Assembly (NCBI GenBank): GCA_942493125.1 | Contig: OW818667.1 | Coordinates: 3,410,001 to 3,474,000 of the forward strand | Length of the DNA: 64,000 nucleotides | Reading direction: 5' to 3' | Origin: Fusibacter_C sp942493125 | GTDB taxonomy: Bacteria; Bacillota; Clostridia; Peptostreptococcales; Acidaminobacteraceae | Shown here: positions 51,239 to 59,331 of the stretch, piece after piece | Numbering within the stretch: the stretch's first letter is position 1 | How the letters are laid out: the number at the start of each line of letters is the position of its first letter | Position numbers and translations under genes: made by a program | Notes under the pieces: generated by a model | Told to the model about the DNA's origin: nothing | The model's input: the letters and a program-made list of their open reading frames with translations, nothing else | Database searches by the model: none

Positions 51239-52012
51239 ATGGGATTAAAAAATGATTCGAACAAGAGGTTTGTATTTAATTTTATTTGGAAACACAATAA
51301 GAATATAATAGTTGGATTTTTAATAGCTGTAATTGTAGCTATTTCTTATATAGCTTCTGGTGATATGCCAGAGCTATTTGTTGGAGCAGAGAAATGGTTC
51401 AATTTTATTTATAATATTTCACTTTCAATAATTGCAGCAATTATTTTTTACTGCTTTCAAAGTATTTTCCCTAATTATAGGAAAGATATTATACGTGATA
51501 ATAATAGATATGAACTTGTTAAAGATTTTTCTGCATATATGGATTTGATCTTTAGAGATATTATTTTGAAAGCCGATTATTTTGATATAGAAGAACTTGA
51601 TTCAGATAGTTTTTTCGATGAATGTTACTGTGGGTATGACGAGTTTTTTAGTTATTTATGTAATGATTATGATAAGAAAATAGTGTCAATTTTATGTGAA
51701 ATGAGTGTAAGCTCTATAGATAATATGCATTTGAAAGAAATAGTTAAATATATTGATTCAATATTAGATCGCTATTATGATTTGATGAAGTCTAAAAACA
51801 TTATTAAATACTTTAAATTGAAAGAAGCTGTTGAGTTACTAGTTATTATTTTTGAATCACCAACTGATAATTTAGAAGTAATAGAAGCATATCGAACGAA
51901 TATTATAACCGCAATTAAAAGAGTGTACTTAATTACAAGAGAAATACAAAAGATGGAAGATGTTAAACCACAGTCTAAAGTACCTCGTTTTACACCAAGG
52001 AAATTTGTATGA
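51239..52012 (+). CDS. Two-helix membrane protein, unknown (about 257 aa)
   Basis: Two transmembrane helices (about residues 23-41 and 57-80) enclose a short loop; a long, acidic, helical cytoplasmic domain follows (YELVKDFSAYMDLIFRDIILKADYFDIEEL). The layout resembles membrane effectors or sensors of defence cassettes. The ATG at 51239 is chosen for the AAGAGG site; the frame opens at 51197. Confidence 0.62.
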   Translation: MGLKNDSNKRFVFNFIWKHNKNIIVGFLIAVIVAISYIASGDMPELFVGAEKWFNFIYNISLSIIAAIIFYCFQSIFPNYRKDIIRDNNRYELVKDFSAYMDLIFRDIILKADYFDIEELDSDSFFDECYCGYDEFFSYLCNDYDKKIVSILCEMSVSSIDNMHLKEIVKYIDSILDRYYDLMKSKNIIKYFKLKEAVELLVIIFESPTDNLEVIEAYRTNIITAIKRVYLITREIQKMEDVKPQSKVPRFTPRKFV

Positions 52013-52025
52013 TCAATTGAACATC

Positions 52026-52088
52026 GTGTAACAGACAAGTACTAAAATGGCTTAGAAGCGCCATTTCGGTAATTGCCGAAACGTAAGC
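52026..52088 (+). repeat. Divergent attC-like site
   Basis: Inverse core GTGTAAC, stem AAATGGC/GCCATTT, end CGTAAGC. Belongs to none of the three classes. Confidence 0.5.
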
Positions 52089-52112
52089 AGAAATGATTTA
52101 AAGGAGATCAAA

Positions 52113-52826
52113 ATGATTAACATTACAAATTTAAACTTGGACAAATTTGAGCATATACCACAGCTTTTAAAAAAATTTATAATTAAAAGCATAAACGACA
52201 AAGATGATAACAAATTAGTTCAAGTGCTAGAAAAAAATTCAGAAAAAACATTAAATGCAATTGCTAAAATGTTTGAAATGGCTGAAAAATTTACTAATCT
52301 TAGTTGTAATGAATTATTTACTAAAACAGGTTTTAATATTTCTGATAAGAATTCTGGTAGGGTTGACTCTTCATTCGCTGAAATTAGGGCAATCAATTTT
52401 CTTGGAATAAACAACTTCTATAATATTGAAATTGTACATAACAAAAAGAAAAAATACTCAGATATAATTGCATTTCGAAATAATCAAAAGATATGTTTTG
52501 AGGTTCTGTGTATAACAAATGAAGGAAAATCTAAATGGACTGAAAAAGACTTAATTGATTTCATAAAATTTAGATTGAATAAAAAAGGAAAACTGGAACA
52601 ATTATTAAATACAAAAAAAGATTTTCAATGTGATTTTATGAATTTAATTATTGTAATCGTAGATTATGCAGGTGTTGCCTTAAATAACCGAAATGATTAT
52701 TTGAAAATTTTAGAGCAAATTGATGAAAGCAGTAAAATGGAAGAACTAACATATTCAATTGTAACTGGAAAAATAGACTATTTTACAGGATTAGAAAATG
52801 ACTGCATTTATCCAGAAAAGTTCTAA
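52113..52826 (+). CDS. Restriction endonuclease-like cassette protein (237 aa)
   Basis: After a helical N-terminus, SFAEIRAINFLGINNFYNIEIVHNKKKKYSDIIAFRNNQKICFEVLC has the alpha-beta-beta order of a PD-(D/E)XK core with D in YSDII and E in FEV; the usual lysine is replaced by a hydrophobic or cysteine residue, so activity is doubtful. AAAGGAG precedes the ATG. Possible Abi-type nuclease. Confidence 0.6.
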   Translation: MINITNLNLDKFEHIPQLLKKFIIKSINDKDDNKLVQVLEKNSEKTLNAIAKMFEMAEKFTNLSCNELFTKTGFNISDKNSGRVDSSFAEIRAINFLGINNFYNIEIVHNKKKKYSDIIAFRNNQKICFEVLCITNEGKSKWTEKDLIDFIKFRLNKKGKLEQLLNTKKDFQCDFMNLIIVIVDYAGVALNNRNDYLKILEQIDESSKMEELTYSIVTGKIDYFTGLENDCIYPEKF

Positions 52827-52836
52827 TAATCACATC

Positions 52837-52889
52837 ACCTAACACACCATTCTAGCCACTGAGGCGGCTAGAACGGTAAAACGTTATGT
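52837..52889 (+). repeat. attC-like site, class B
   Basis: Inverse core ACCTAAC, core GTTATGT. Confidence 0.9.
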
Positions 52890-52907
52890 GAAACGAAAGG
52901 AGAAAAA

Positions 52908-53474
52908 ATGAAGAAATTAATAAAAAAGGTCACAAAGTACATAATATTACCAATGTTAGTTTATTTATTAGTTCTAATAATTTTTGCATTATCAAATTCA
53001 TTTTCAATCATTACAGGATATTCAAATGAAACTATGCTAAACTTTCTCGGGTCAATTCTAACTACTATTATTGCAATACTTGGAGGATACTTAATATCTC
53101 AAACTGACAAATTTGAAAACGATAAAAAGGAACTTCAACTAACTGAGAAAATTTTACGAGTCTATTTAGCCGAAGAAATTAGAATTAATGCAGATATTAC
53201 ATGTGTTAACTTTGTAAAGGAAAGATTAGAAAAAGAAATAAAAAAAGAAGAGAAAATTCAACATGGCTTTAATGAGAACGTAACGTTTCTCGAATTTGAA
53301 AAGTTAAAGTTTAGGCTGCTAGACTATGAAACAGAGATAGGGAATTTAGTTATTTCACTATATAGCTTTTTATACAGAATAAATCAGAAAAAAGACTATA
53401 AATACTTTGAAAGAGTTGAAGTGGAAGAATTTATTACAACATATGATAAAATTATGAGTTCATTAGACAAATAA
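52908..53474 (+). CDS. Two-helix membrane protein with coiled-coil tail (188 aa)
   Basis: TM helices at about residues 11-30 (YIILPMLVYLLVLIIFALS) and 43-64 (LNFLGSILTTIIAILGGYLI) are followed by a charged helical cytoplasmic region (TDKFENDKKELQLTEKILRVYLAEEIRINAD). Unknown family; similar in layout to the proteins at 51239 and 58848. AAAGGAG precedes the ATG. Cassette ends pair (GTTATGTG/CACATAAC). Confidence 0.65.
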   Translation: MKKLIKKVTKYIILPMLVYLLVLIIFALSNSFSIITGYSNETMLNFLGSILTTIIAILGGYLISQTDKFENDKKELQLTEKILRVYLAEEIRINADITCVNFVKERLEKEIKKEEKIQHGFNENVTFLEFEKLKFRLLDYETEIGNLVISLYSFLYRINQKKDYKYFERVEVEEFITTYDKIMSSLDK

Positions 53475-53489
53475 TATTATTTTCGCATC

Positions 53490-53542
53490 ACATAACACAC
53501 CATTTTAGCCAATGTGGCGGCTAAAACGGTAGAACGTTAGGC
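53490..53542 (+). repeat. attC-like site, class B variant
   Basis: Inverse core ACATAAC, arms TTTTAGCC/GGCTAAAA (a compensated C-G to T-A change), core GTTAGGC. Confidence 0.9.
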
Positions 53543-53579
53543 GAAATCGCATTATAAATAAAAAGCAAAAGGTGAAAAA

Positions 53580-53948
53580 ATGATTAAACATATTATAAAA
53601 GAAAAAAATAATGTATGGATTATCATAGCATACATATTAGTATTAGTTTTAATAAATGGTTTGCTTATTAACAAGTTTTCAATAAATAATTTTTTTGAAA
53701 AATCTATAATCTTTTCATTTGGAATGGTTGCTAAAATTCTTGTGGTTTTGGTGCCATTTATTGTAATTGAAGAGAAAATTGAATGTCGATCAAAATGGTC
53801 AAAGAGACTAATTAGAATTAATGCTGTGTTTTTAACATCCTTAGCATGTATATGGTTTTTAGATTCAATAATTCTGTACTGTAATTATTTTATACTTTGG
53901 TTAGCATTTGGGATAAAAAACGATAAATTAATTACTGAAACAAATTGA
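53580..53948 (+). CDS. Small multi-pass membrane protein (122 aa)
   Basis: Four hydrophobic segments (about residues 12-29, 43-64, 85-102, 104-115) and short loops; a conserved-looking EEKIECRSKWSKR cytoplasmic loop. No family recognised. AAAGGTG precedes the ATG. Cassette ends pair (GTTAGGCG/CGCCTAAC). Confidence 0.62.
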   Translation: MIKHIIKEKNNVWIIIAYILVLVLINGLLINKFSINNFFEKSIIFSFGMVAKILVVLVPFIVIEEKIECRSKWSKRLIRINAVFLTSLACIWFLDSIILYCNYFILWLAFGIKNDKLITETN

Positions 53949-53968
53949 TAAAAGAATAAAGCGACTAC

Positions 53969-54020
53969 GCCTAACACGCCATTCCCATCACTGAGGTGAC
54001 GGAACGGCTGAACGTTAGAT
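53969..54020 (+). repeat. attC-like site, class A (one base shorter)
   Basis: Inverse core GCCTAAC, arm GTGACGGAACGG lacks one G, core GTTAGAT. Confidence 0.88.
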
Positions 54021-54045
54021 GAAATTCAAAAAAAGGAAAATTAAA

Positions 54046-54891
54046 ATGATAAATTTCGAAAAAACACCCAAAAATCAAAAGTATTTTAATTCAGACATGT
54101 TATTTCATTACACAAAATTAGAACATGTGATTGAAAAAATATTACCATCTCAAAGTTTGAGATTTTCATCATTTAAGAATGTTAATGATCCGTGTGAAAA
54201 AGGAGATAGAAACCTTTCAATTAATTGGTCCAGTGCTGATGACATAGATTCATCTAAGATCGACTCGTTTAAATACCGTCAAATTATGAATAAAGTTAGA
54301 TTAGAGGAAAGTAAATTACTTTGCTTTTCAAGAAACTTCGATAACATAAAAATTGCTGGTTCACAAAGTTTAGATACAGAAAAATATTATAAAACAGGTT
54401 TCTTTAAGCCAAGAATGTGGGCACAGTATGGAGAAAATCATAGAGGAATTTGTTTAGCTTTTAATAGAGATATACTAGCAAAAGAAATAAGTAAAACATA
54501 TAAGAGTTATGATTTTTATCGCGGAAATATTAAGTATTCTGATTCTATCCTAAATATTAGAAAAGCTTACCATGTAGGTGCAACAAATGATATGATAAAT
54601 GATTTTAGAAGCTATTTTATTAAGGAACATTTAATCAAATTCAGAGAAGAGCTATTCTTTACTAAGAATACTGATTGGAGAGACGAAAATGAATACAGAT
54701 TTTTATTAATTGCTAATGATGATGCAAAAGATTGTTATGTTAATTTAAAGTCTTCTCTTCAAGCGATATTTTGCGGAGTTGATTTCCCATTGGCTTATAT
54801 GGAATCTCTTAGGTATTTAGTTAGTGATCTTGATGTTGAAATTTTCAAATTAGAAATATCAGATGGCATACCTCATGTATTTAAACAATAA
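54046..54891 (+). CDS. DUF2971 domain protein
   Basis: About 281 aa. LFHYTKLEHVIEKILPSQSLRFSSFKNVNDPCE, LLCFSRNFDN, RMWAQYGENHRGICLAFNRD and EYRFLL follow DUF2971, a soluble family often found in defence islands and cassettes. Its catalytic role is not established. The ATG at 54046 is preferred over one made by the attC core (54019). Cassette ends pair over ten bases (GTTAGATGAA/TTCATCTAAC). Confidence 0.82.
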   Translation: MINFEKTPKNQKYFNSDMLFHYTKLEHVIEKILPSQSLRFSSFKNVNDPCEKGDRNLSINWSSADDIDSSKIDSFKYRQIMNKVRLEESKLLCFSRNFDNIKIAGSQSLDTEKYYKTGFFKPRMWAQYGENHRGICLAFNRDILAKEISKTYKSYDFYRGNIKYSDSILNIRKAYHVGATNDMINDFRSYFIKEHLIKFREELFFTKNTDWRDENEYRFLLIANDDAKDCYVNLKSSLQAIFCGVDFPLAYMESLRYLVSDLDVEIFKLEISDGIPHVFKQ

Positions 54892-54905
54892 TTATTAAGA
54901 ACTTC

Positions 54906-54959
54906 ATCTAACACACAGTCCTCGCAAATAAGGCTGCGAGGACTGCAAGAACGTTATGT
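54906..54959 (+). repeat. attC-like site, class C
   Basis: Inverse core ATCTAAC, arms AGTCCTCGC/GCGAGGACT, core GTTATGT. Confidence 0.9.
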
Positions 54960-54985
54960 GAAATGCAAAAGAAAAGAGGAAATTA

Positions 54986-55471
54986 ATGCGAAGAAAAAGA
55001 TTAAGGCATACTGCGTTTACTCTTTGTCATATATTCTCAGGATGGCAATTAATTAACTCATATTTGGAAATTAAGCAACAAGGTTCAGGATTTTATCAAT
55101 ATGATTTAAAGAATGATTTGAGTTTTTTTAATAATGAGATTACTAAAAAATTATCTATATATATTGCGCTAGAAGAATTTATAAAGAATGAAATTGAAAG
55201 ATTAAATTTAAATATGATTGATTTTGAACGTATATATTTTGAAGCGGAAATAATTGTTAATGAAGAAGAACGAAAAAGCAAAGAATTTAAAGAAACATTT
55301 ATTGATACAAGTGGTAATGAAATAAAAGGAACAAGATGGAATGATATTACTTTTAAGTGCAAATCTATGATACAAACGATCGATGCCCAATACGATTCTG
55401 AACTCGAAGGTAATGTTCAGTGGCCTGAGGGATGGTTGAAATTGAGCACTTCACATAACACACTATTTTAG
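54986..55471 (+). CDS. Cassette protein running into its attC (161 aa)
   Basis: Helical start (HTAFTLCHIFSGWQLINSYLEIKQQGSG), long amphipathic middle (EEFIKNEIERLNLNMIDFERIYFEAEIIVNEEERKSK). The last codons (HNTLF then TAG) are read from the left arm of the attC, so the native C-terminus may have been lost or formed by the site. Family unknown. AGAGGAAA precedes the ATG. Confidence 0.62.
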   Translation: MRRKRLRHTAFTLCHIFSGWQLINSYLEIKQQGSGFYQYDLKNDLSFFNNEITKKLSIYIALEEFIKNEIERLNLNMIDFERIYFEAEIIVNEEERKSKEFKETFIDTSGNEIKGTRWNDITFKCKSMIQTIDAQYDSELEGNVQWPEGWLKLSTSHNTLF

Positions 55472-55505
55472 CCACTGAGGCGGCTAGAACGGTAAAACGT
55501 TAACT
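55453..55505 (+). repeat. attC-like site, class B variant
   Basis: Inverse core ACATAAC, left arm TTTTAGCC against GGCTAGAA, core GTTAACT. It supplies the stop codon of the gene before it. Confidence 0.85.
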
Positions 55506-55529
55506 GAAATCGAGGATGAAAGAACATAT

Positions 55530-55629
55530 TGCAGACTGGAATTATATCAATTGATAAATTTCTTCGAATCTTCATTTTATGAAGTAGATCAAAACAGATT
55601 ATTTAAGTTAAAGATTGATTTAGAGTAAA
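55530..55629 (+). pseudogene. Remnant of a coding sequence
   Basis: A short open stretch (RLELYQLINFFESSFYEVDQ then NRLFKLKIDLE and stop) without a start or ribosome binding site lies between the cassette start and the next gene. It looks like the C-terminal end of a deleted gene. Confidence 0.35.
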
Positions 55630-55692
55630 AATCACCACTTAAGAACTAAAAAATAGAATATAACATTCTGTAATTTGTACATTGGAGGGAAA

Positions 55693-56190
55693 ATGAAAGA
55701 TTTTATTGGTTTCTTAAAACTACCACCAAGTATTTTAAGTGCTTTAGCACTAGCGAGTGGGTTCATTATATTTGCTCCTATAAATATACTTGAAAAATTG
55801 TATTTTGTTGATTTCAAAGATAAATATGGATTTTATATTGGTATAATTTTTATAGTTTCTTTATCTATTCTTTTTGTATATCTAATAGTGAAACCAGCAA
55901 AATATCTTTATGATAAGTATGAAAACAAAAAAATAAAAGTTAATCAATTGAAGTGTCTGCAAGAACTAAGTTCTGATGAAAAGCACCTTATCAGGCAAAT
56001 GATATCTCGATCGGATTATACGATGGAACTACCTATTAATAACGGAGTTGTTATAAAACTTCAACACTTATACATTTTGTCGCCTGCTGGTTCAACTCAT
56101 TTAGTAGACGGATATAATATGAAAATTCCTTTTTTTGTGCAACCATGGGTTATTAAGATGATATGTGAAAATCCGGATATTGGAATTTGA
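55693..56190 (+). CDS. SieB-like superinfection exclusion membrane protein
   Basis: 165 aa. MKDFIGFLKLPPSILSALALASGFIIF, then a second helix (FYIGIIFIVSLSILFVYLIV) and a cytoplasmic tail (LQELSSDEKHLIRQMI...IPFFVQPWVIKMICENP) match the SieB-type family of prophage superinfection exclusion proteins. Membrane-bound; likely blocks phage infection. GGAGGG places the ATG at 55693. The cassette ends pair over ten bases (GTTAACTGAA at 55499, TTCAGTTAAC at 56355). Confidence 0.75.
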   Translation: MKDFIGFLKLPPSILSALALASGFIIFAPINILEKLYFVDFKDKYGFYIGIIFIVSLSILFVYLIVKPAKYLYDKYENKKIKVNQLKCLQELSSDEKHLIRQMISRSDYTMELPINNGVVIKLQHLYILSPAGSTHLVDGYNMKIPFFVQPWVIKMICENPDIGI

Positions 56191-56357
56191 TATAGTCACA
56201 GATTCGTAACCCAACAGATATTTTGCGCTATGTAGATTAAATTCTATGAATATTGTAAAAAGTAATCAATAGTTTGATATCAAGATATGATTGAAGTCTA
56301 AAGATAGAAAGAATAAAAGTGTAAAGTACAAAAGATAATAAAACATTAAACGACTTC

Positions 56358-56410
56358 AGTTAACACACAGTCCTCGCAACTAAGGCTGCGAGGATGCAAG
56401 AACGTTAGAC
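56358..56410 (+). repeat. attC-like site, class C
   Basis: Inverse core AGTTAAC, arms AGTCCTCGC/GCGAGGAT (one base lost), core GTTAGAC. Confidence 0.88.
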
Positions 56411-56431
56411 GACATAGTAAGGAGACAATGA

Positions 56432-57154
56432 ATGAACACGCATATAGAATCATTAACAGGCAAATCAGGAATTAACGCAGATTCATATTTTGCGAGTGAA
56501 GAAAATCAAGTATATGTTATTGCTGATGGAGCATCAGGTGCTAAGAATAAGGTTTTGGCTGGGAAAATTTGCACAGATTCAGTTCAAGAAGAATTGATAA
56601 AATTGATTAGCTTAGAGCCAAAATTGTTTAATAAGACTTGTATCGAAAAAGCAAATAATAAATTAATAGACCAATCACAAATGGATCAGGGACTACATTT
56701 TGGAACTATGATGATGAACACCATAAGAGATAATATTTTATATACAAGTTCGATAGGCGACTCAGTTACATACTTAATCCATGAAAATGAAATAAATAAG
56801 ATAACTCATCCAAGAAAACGTTATTCTGAACTTGTGGAGTTAGGAATTCTTGAAGAGTCCGCGATAATAGAAGCGATTAGTAAACTTCCGCAAGAATTAT
56901 GGTCAGTTTATGATTACTTTTTACCAATGATTATTTTAGATTTATTTGAAACCCAAACACAATTGCATATTAATGATACCTTGGTCATGTGTACAGATGG
57001 TATTAGTGATTGGATAAGAGAAGAGCAAATTTAAGAAGTAGTCAGTGAAGAAAAAAATGCAAAAGTTTGTGTTCAGAAAATACTAGATATTGTGAACCAA
57101 AACTGCCAAGAAGATAAAAGAGATGATCAAACAATTATTATAAAGAAAATTTAA
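56432..57154 (+). pseudogene. PP2C-like phosphatase, second copy with nonsense mutation
   Basis: About 95% identical to the gene at 32560. A lysine codon AAA has become TAA at 57032-57034, ending the protein at 200 aa. The remaining 40 codons, up to 57154, are still intact and in frame, so this is a single recent nonsense change, not a frameshift. The lost part holds the final DD(Q) metal-site motif, so the product is probably inactive. Upstream and downstream cassette ends still pair. Confidence 0.82.
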
Positions 57155-57164
57155 AACTACGATC

Positions 57165-57217
57165 GTCTAACACACCATTCTAGCCACTGAGGTGGCTAGA
57201 ACGGTAGAACGTTATAT
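57165..57217 (+). repeat. attC-like site, class B
   Basis: Inverse core GTCTAAC, core GTTATAT. Confidence 0.9.
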
Positions 57218-57272
57218 GAAATTAAATAAAAATCAAAAATAAAAAACAAAAAATTAAAAGGAGATAGAGAAT

Positions 57273-58061
57273 ATGTATAGAAATTTTATTTTTCTGGATA
57301 CTGTAATCCTTAATGATTATTACTCAGCAATCAAAGGTGGACTAACTGATGGTCAAGAATTAGTAACAACAGGAACAAAGGCTCAATCAGGTGGTGTAAA
57401 AGTATATGGTGTAGGTGGATCGTTAGAGACCGAAACTGCATCAGAAGTAAGAGAAAAAGTAGTACTTACTGATGCTGCAAAATTTGATGAGTTATATAAG
57501 TTAATGGATGAAAAAAGAGATATTCAATATTTGGATTCTTTTGATAAGGAAATATGGATGCAAATAAAGAGGCGAGAAATTATTGAAGTTGAAGTTACTG
57601 TAAGAGTACCTGAGTTATATAAAACTATGAATGCAGTTGGCGAAATCATGCCTCTTGTTGGTGCTTTTGAGCAAGTTATGGGCCAAAATCTATTTAAAGA
57701 TGAAGATGAAAAAAATATGATAAATGGGATAATGGCAGTATTAAATATGTCTAATTCAGAGATGATACCGTTGATATGTGAATCAGGATCGACAGACGGG
57801 TTAAAATTTATTGTAGAGCTACCAAAGTCCTTTTTACGAATGGATGCAATCAACTTAAATGGTGAAATGACTCTATTTGGTAAAGTTCAAAAAATATTTC
57901 CTGATGAAAGCGAAATTGAAGTTTATAATATGTTCTCAAGTTTGAAAACTTTAATCGACTTTGAAAAAAATAACAATAATTCAAATACTGAAACTGAACA
58001 ATATACCGAAAAAGTGAAAGGGCCAGCTATGAAGATAATTCCTCTAGCAATTTATCGTTAA
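57273..58061 (+). CDS. DUF6414 domain protein
   Basis: 262 aa. MYRNFIFLDTVILNDYYSAIKGGL, GVGGSLETETASEVREKVVLTDAAKFDELYKLM and IEVEVTVRVPELYKTMNAVGEIMPL follow DUF6414, a family recurrent in bacterial defence contexts with unknown mechanism. AAAGGAG precedes the start. Its cassette has become composite with the next gene (see findings). Confidence 0.75.
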   Translation: MYRNFIFLDTVILNDYYSAIKGGLTDGQELVTTGTKAQSGGVKVYGVGGSLETETASEVREKVVLTDAAKFDELYKLMDEKRDIQYLDSFDKEIWMQIKRREIIEVEVTVRVPELYKTMNAVGEIMPLVGAFEQVMGQNLFKDEDEKNMINGIMAVLNMSNSEMIPLICESGSTDGLKFIVELPKSFLRMDAINLNGEMTLFGKVQKIFPDESEIEVYNMFSSLKTLIDFEKNNNNSNTETEQYTEKVKGPAMKIIPLAIYR

Positions 58062-58066
58062 ACTTC

Positions 58067-58119
58067 TTATAACACACAGCCCTTGAACTAAGGCTGCGAG
58101 GGCTGTAAGAACATTATAA
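58067..58119 (+). repeat. attC-like site, decayed class C
   Basis: Inverse core TTATAAC, arms altered (CAGCCCTTGAAC/GCGAGGGCTG), core ATTATAA with the first G lost. Confidence 0.7.
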
Positions 58120-58238
58120 GAAACTTGATTTTGAAGTTTGATCGAGAGTTACTTAAAACCAACTATGACTTAATAACGTTTAAATCGTTAAGACATTGAA
58201 AATTTTTCTTGAAATATTCAACTTTAAGGAGGAATCTT

Positions 58239-58544
58239 ATGGTTACAATTAAAGATGTAATTGATATGAAAAGCAAAAAAATGAAACCCTTCGGGACACA
58301 ATACAGATGGTTATTTATGACTCTTGAAGATTACTTAATTTCAAAATCTGATGGAGGCAAACGAGTAAAACAATTTTTAGATGATTATGATGATACAGCA
58401 AGATTATATATTTTACATCAATTTGAAAAATTGGGAGAGTACAATATAGTTAATGAACTTATGTCTTTACTAGAAATTGAGAAAGATAGAAATGTACTTG
58501 ATGATATATATTCAATAGAATTAATGGATACTTTAGAATTTTAA
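58239..58544 (+). CDS. Small helical cassette protein (101 aa)
   Basis: VTIKDVIDMKSKKMKPFGTQYRWLFMTLEDYLISKSDGGKRVKQFLDDYDDTARLYILHQFEKLGEYNIVNELMSLLE; all-helical, no family recognised. AAGGAGG places the ATG at 58239. Probably travels together with the DUF6414 gene. Confidence 0.65.
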   Translation: MVTIKDVIDMKSKKMKPFGTQYRWLFMTLEDYLISKSDGGKRVKQFLDDYDDTARLYILHQFEKLGEYNIVNELMSLLEIEKDRNVLDDIYSIELMDTLEF

Positions 58545-58598
58545 TCAAAAAAATAAATACAACAATAATTCTGGGAAGCAATAATTTAAGTGAACTTC

Positions 58599-58651
58599 AT
58601 ATAACACGCCATTCCCATCACTGAGGTGACGAGAACGGCTGAACGTTAGGG
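58599..58651 (+). repeat. attC-like site, class A
   Basis: Inverse core ATATAAC (TTC before), core GTTAGGG; right arm GTGACGAGAACGG. Confidence 0.85.
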
Positions 58652-58847
58652 GAAATTAAGAAATGCAAAAAAACATTAATATAACGAATAGTTAAGTTAG
58701 AAAATTTGCATCAGCAACAAATGACTCATTAAATCGATATAGTCAAAATGACAAGATATAAAAAAGAACTATAGTCTAAAAATAAGAAATGCATGCGATA
58801 TTATTGAAGAACTATTATTTGTAAATGAACTTAAATGGAGGTAAGTA
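58652..58847. other. Gene-less cassette leader
   Basis: About 195 bp of AT-rich DNA ahead of the gene at 58848. I see no gene or strong hairpin; it may hold a promoter. Confidence 0.4.
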
Positions 58848-59231
58848 ATGGATGATGCATTAGTTGGTGTGTTGATTGGTGGTTTTATTGCAAGTATTGG
58901 AAGCTGGATATCTATTAGATTACAGTATAAACAATGGAAAATTGAGCATAAAGTAAGAATATTAGAAAATAAAAAATCAAGACTTATAGAACTTTCAAAA
59001 GAAATACTAACTGAAATGAGCCATAACTTGATTGAAGAATCATTTGATACAGATATGATAAGTAGTATGGAGATGTATTTTCCCGAAAGTGTAATTAAAA
59101 TATTTCATAATTTTATTTCAAAAGATAATCACGATATAATCGACAAAAAGCATGCTTATTATGCATTGGCTTTAGAAATGAAAAAGGTGATAAAAGAGGT
59201 TGATAGTGAAATTGAACTTCTATTAAGTTGA
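58848..59231 (+). CDS. Single-helix membrane-anchored protein (127 aa)
   Basis: N-terminal anchor (ALVGVLIGGFIASIGSWISI, residues 4-23) then a helical cytoplasmic domain (QYKQWKIEHKVRILENKKSRLIELSKEIL). Layout similar to other cassette membrane proteins here. Family not recognised. GGAGGTAAGT precedes the start. Confidence 0.65.
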   Translation: MDDALVGVLIGGFIASIGSWISIRLQYKQWKIEHKVRILENKKSRLIELSKEILTEMSHNLIEESFDTDMISSMEMYFPESVIKIFHNFISKDNHDIIDKKHAYYALALEMKKVIKEVDSEIELLLS

Positions 59232-59248
59232 GGATTATAATTAACTAC

Positions 59249-59302
59249 GCCTAACACGCAGTCCTCGCAACTAAGGCTGCGAGGACTGCAAGAACGTTAA
59301 AG
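59249..59302 (+). repeat. attC-like site, class C
   Basis: Inverse core GCCTAAC, arms AGTCCTCGC/GCGAGGACT, core GTTAAAG. Confidence 0.9.
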
Positions 59303-59331
59303 GAAACATAAAATAACAAAGAAGGTGAATT

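Noticed and set aside
57029..57040. Frameshift in the second PP2C copy
   Set aside because: Alignment with the first copy shows a plain AAA to TAA change, with the same frame continuing afterwards.
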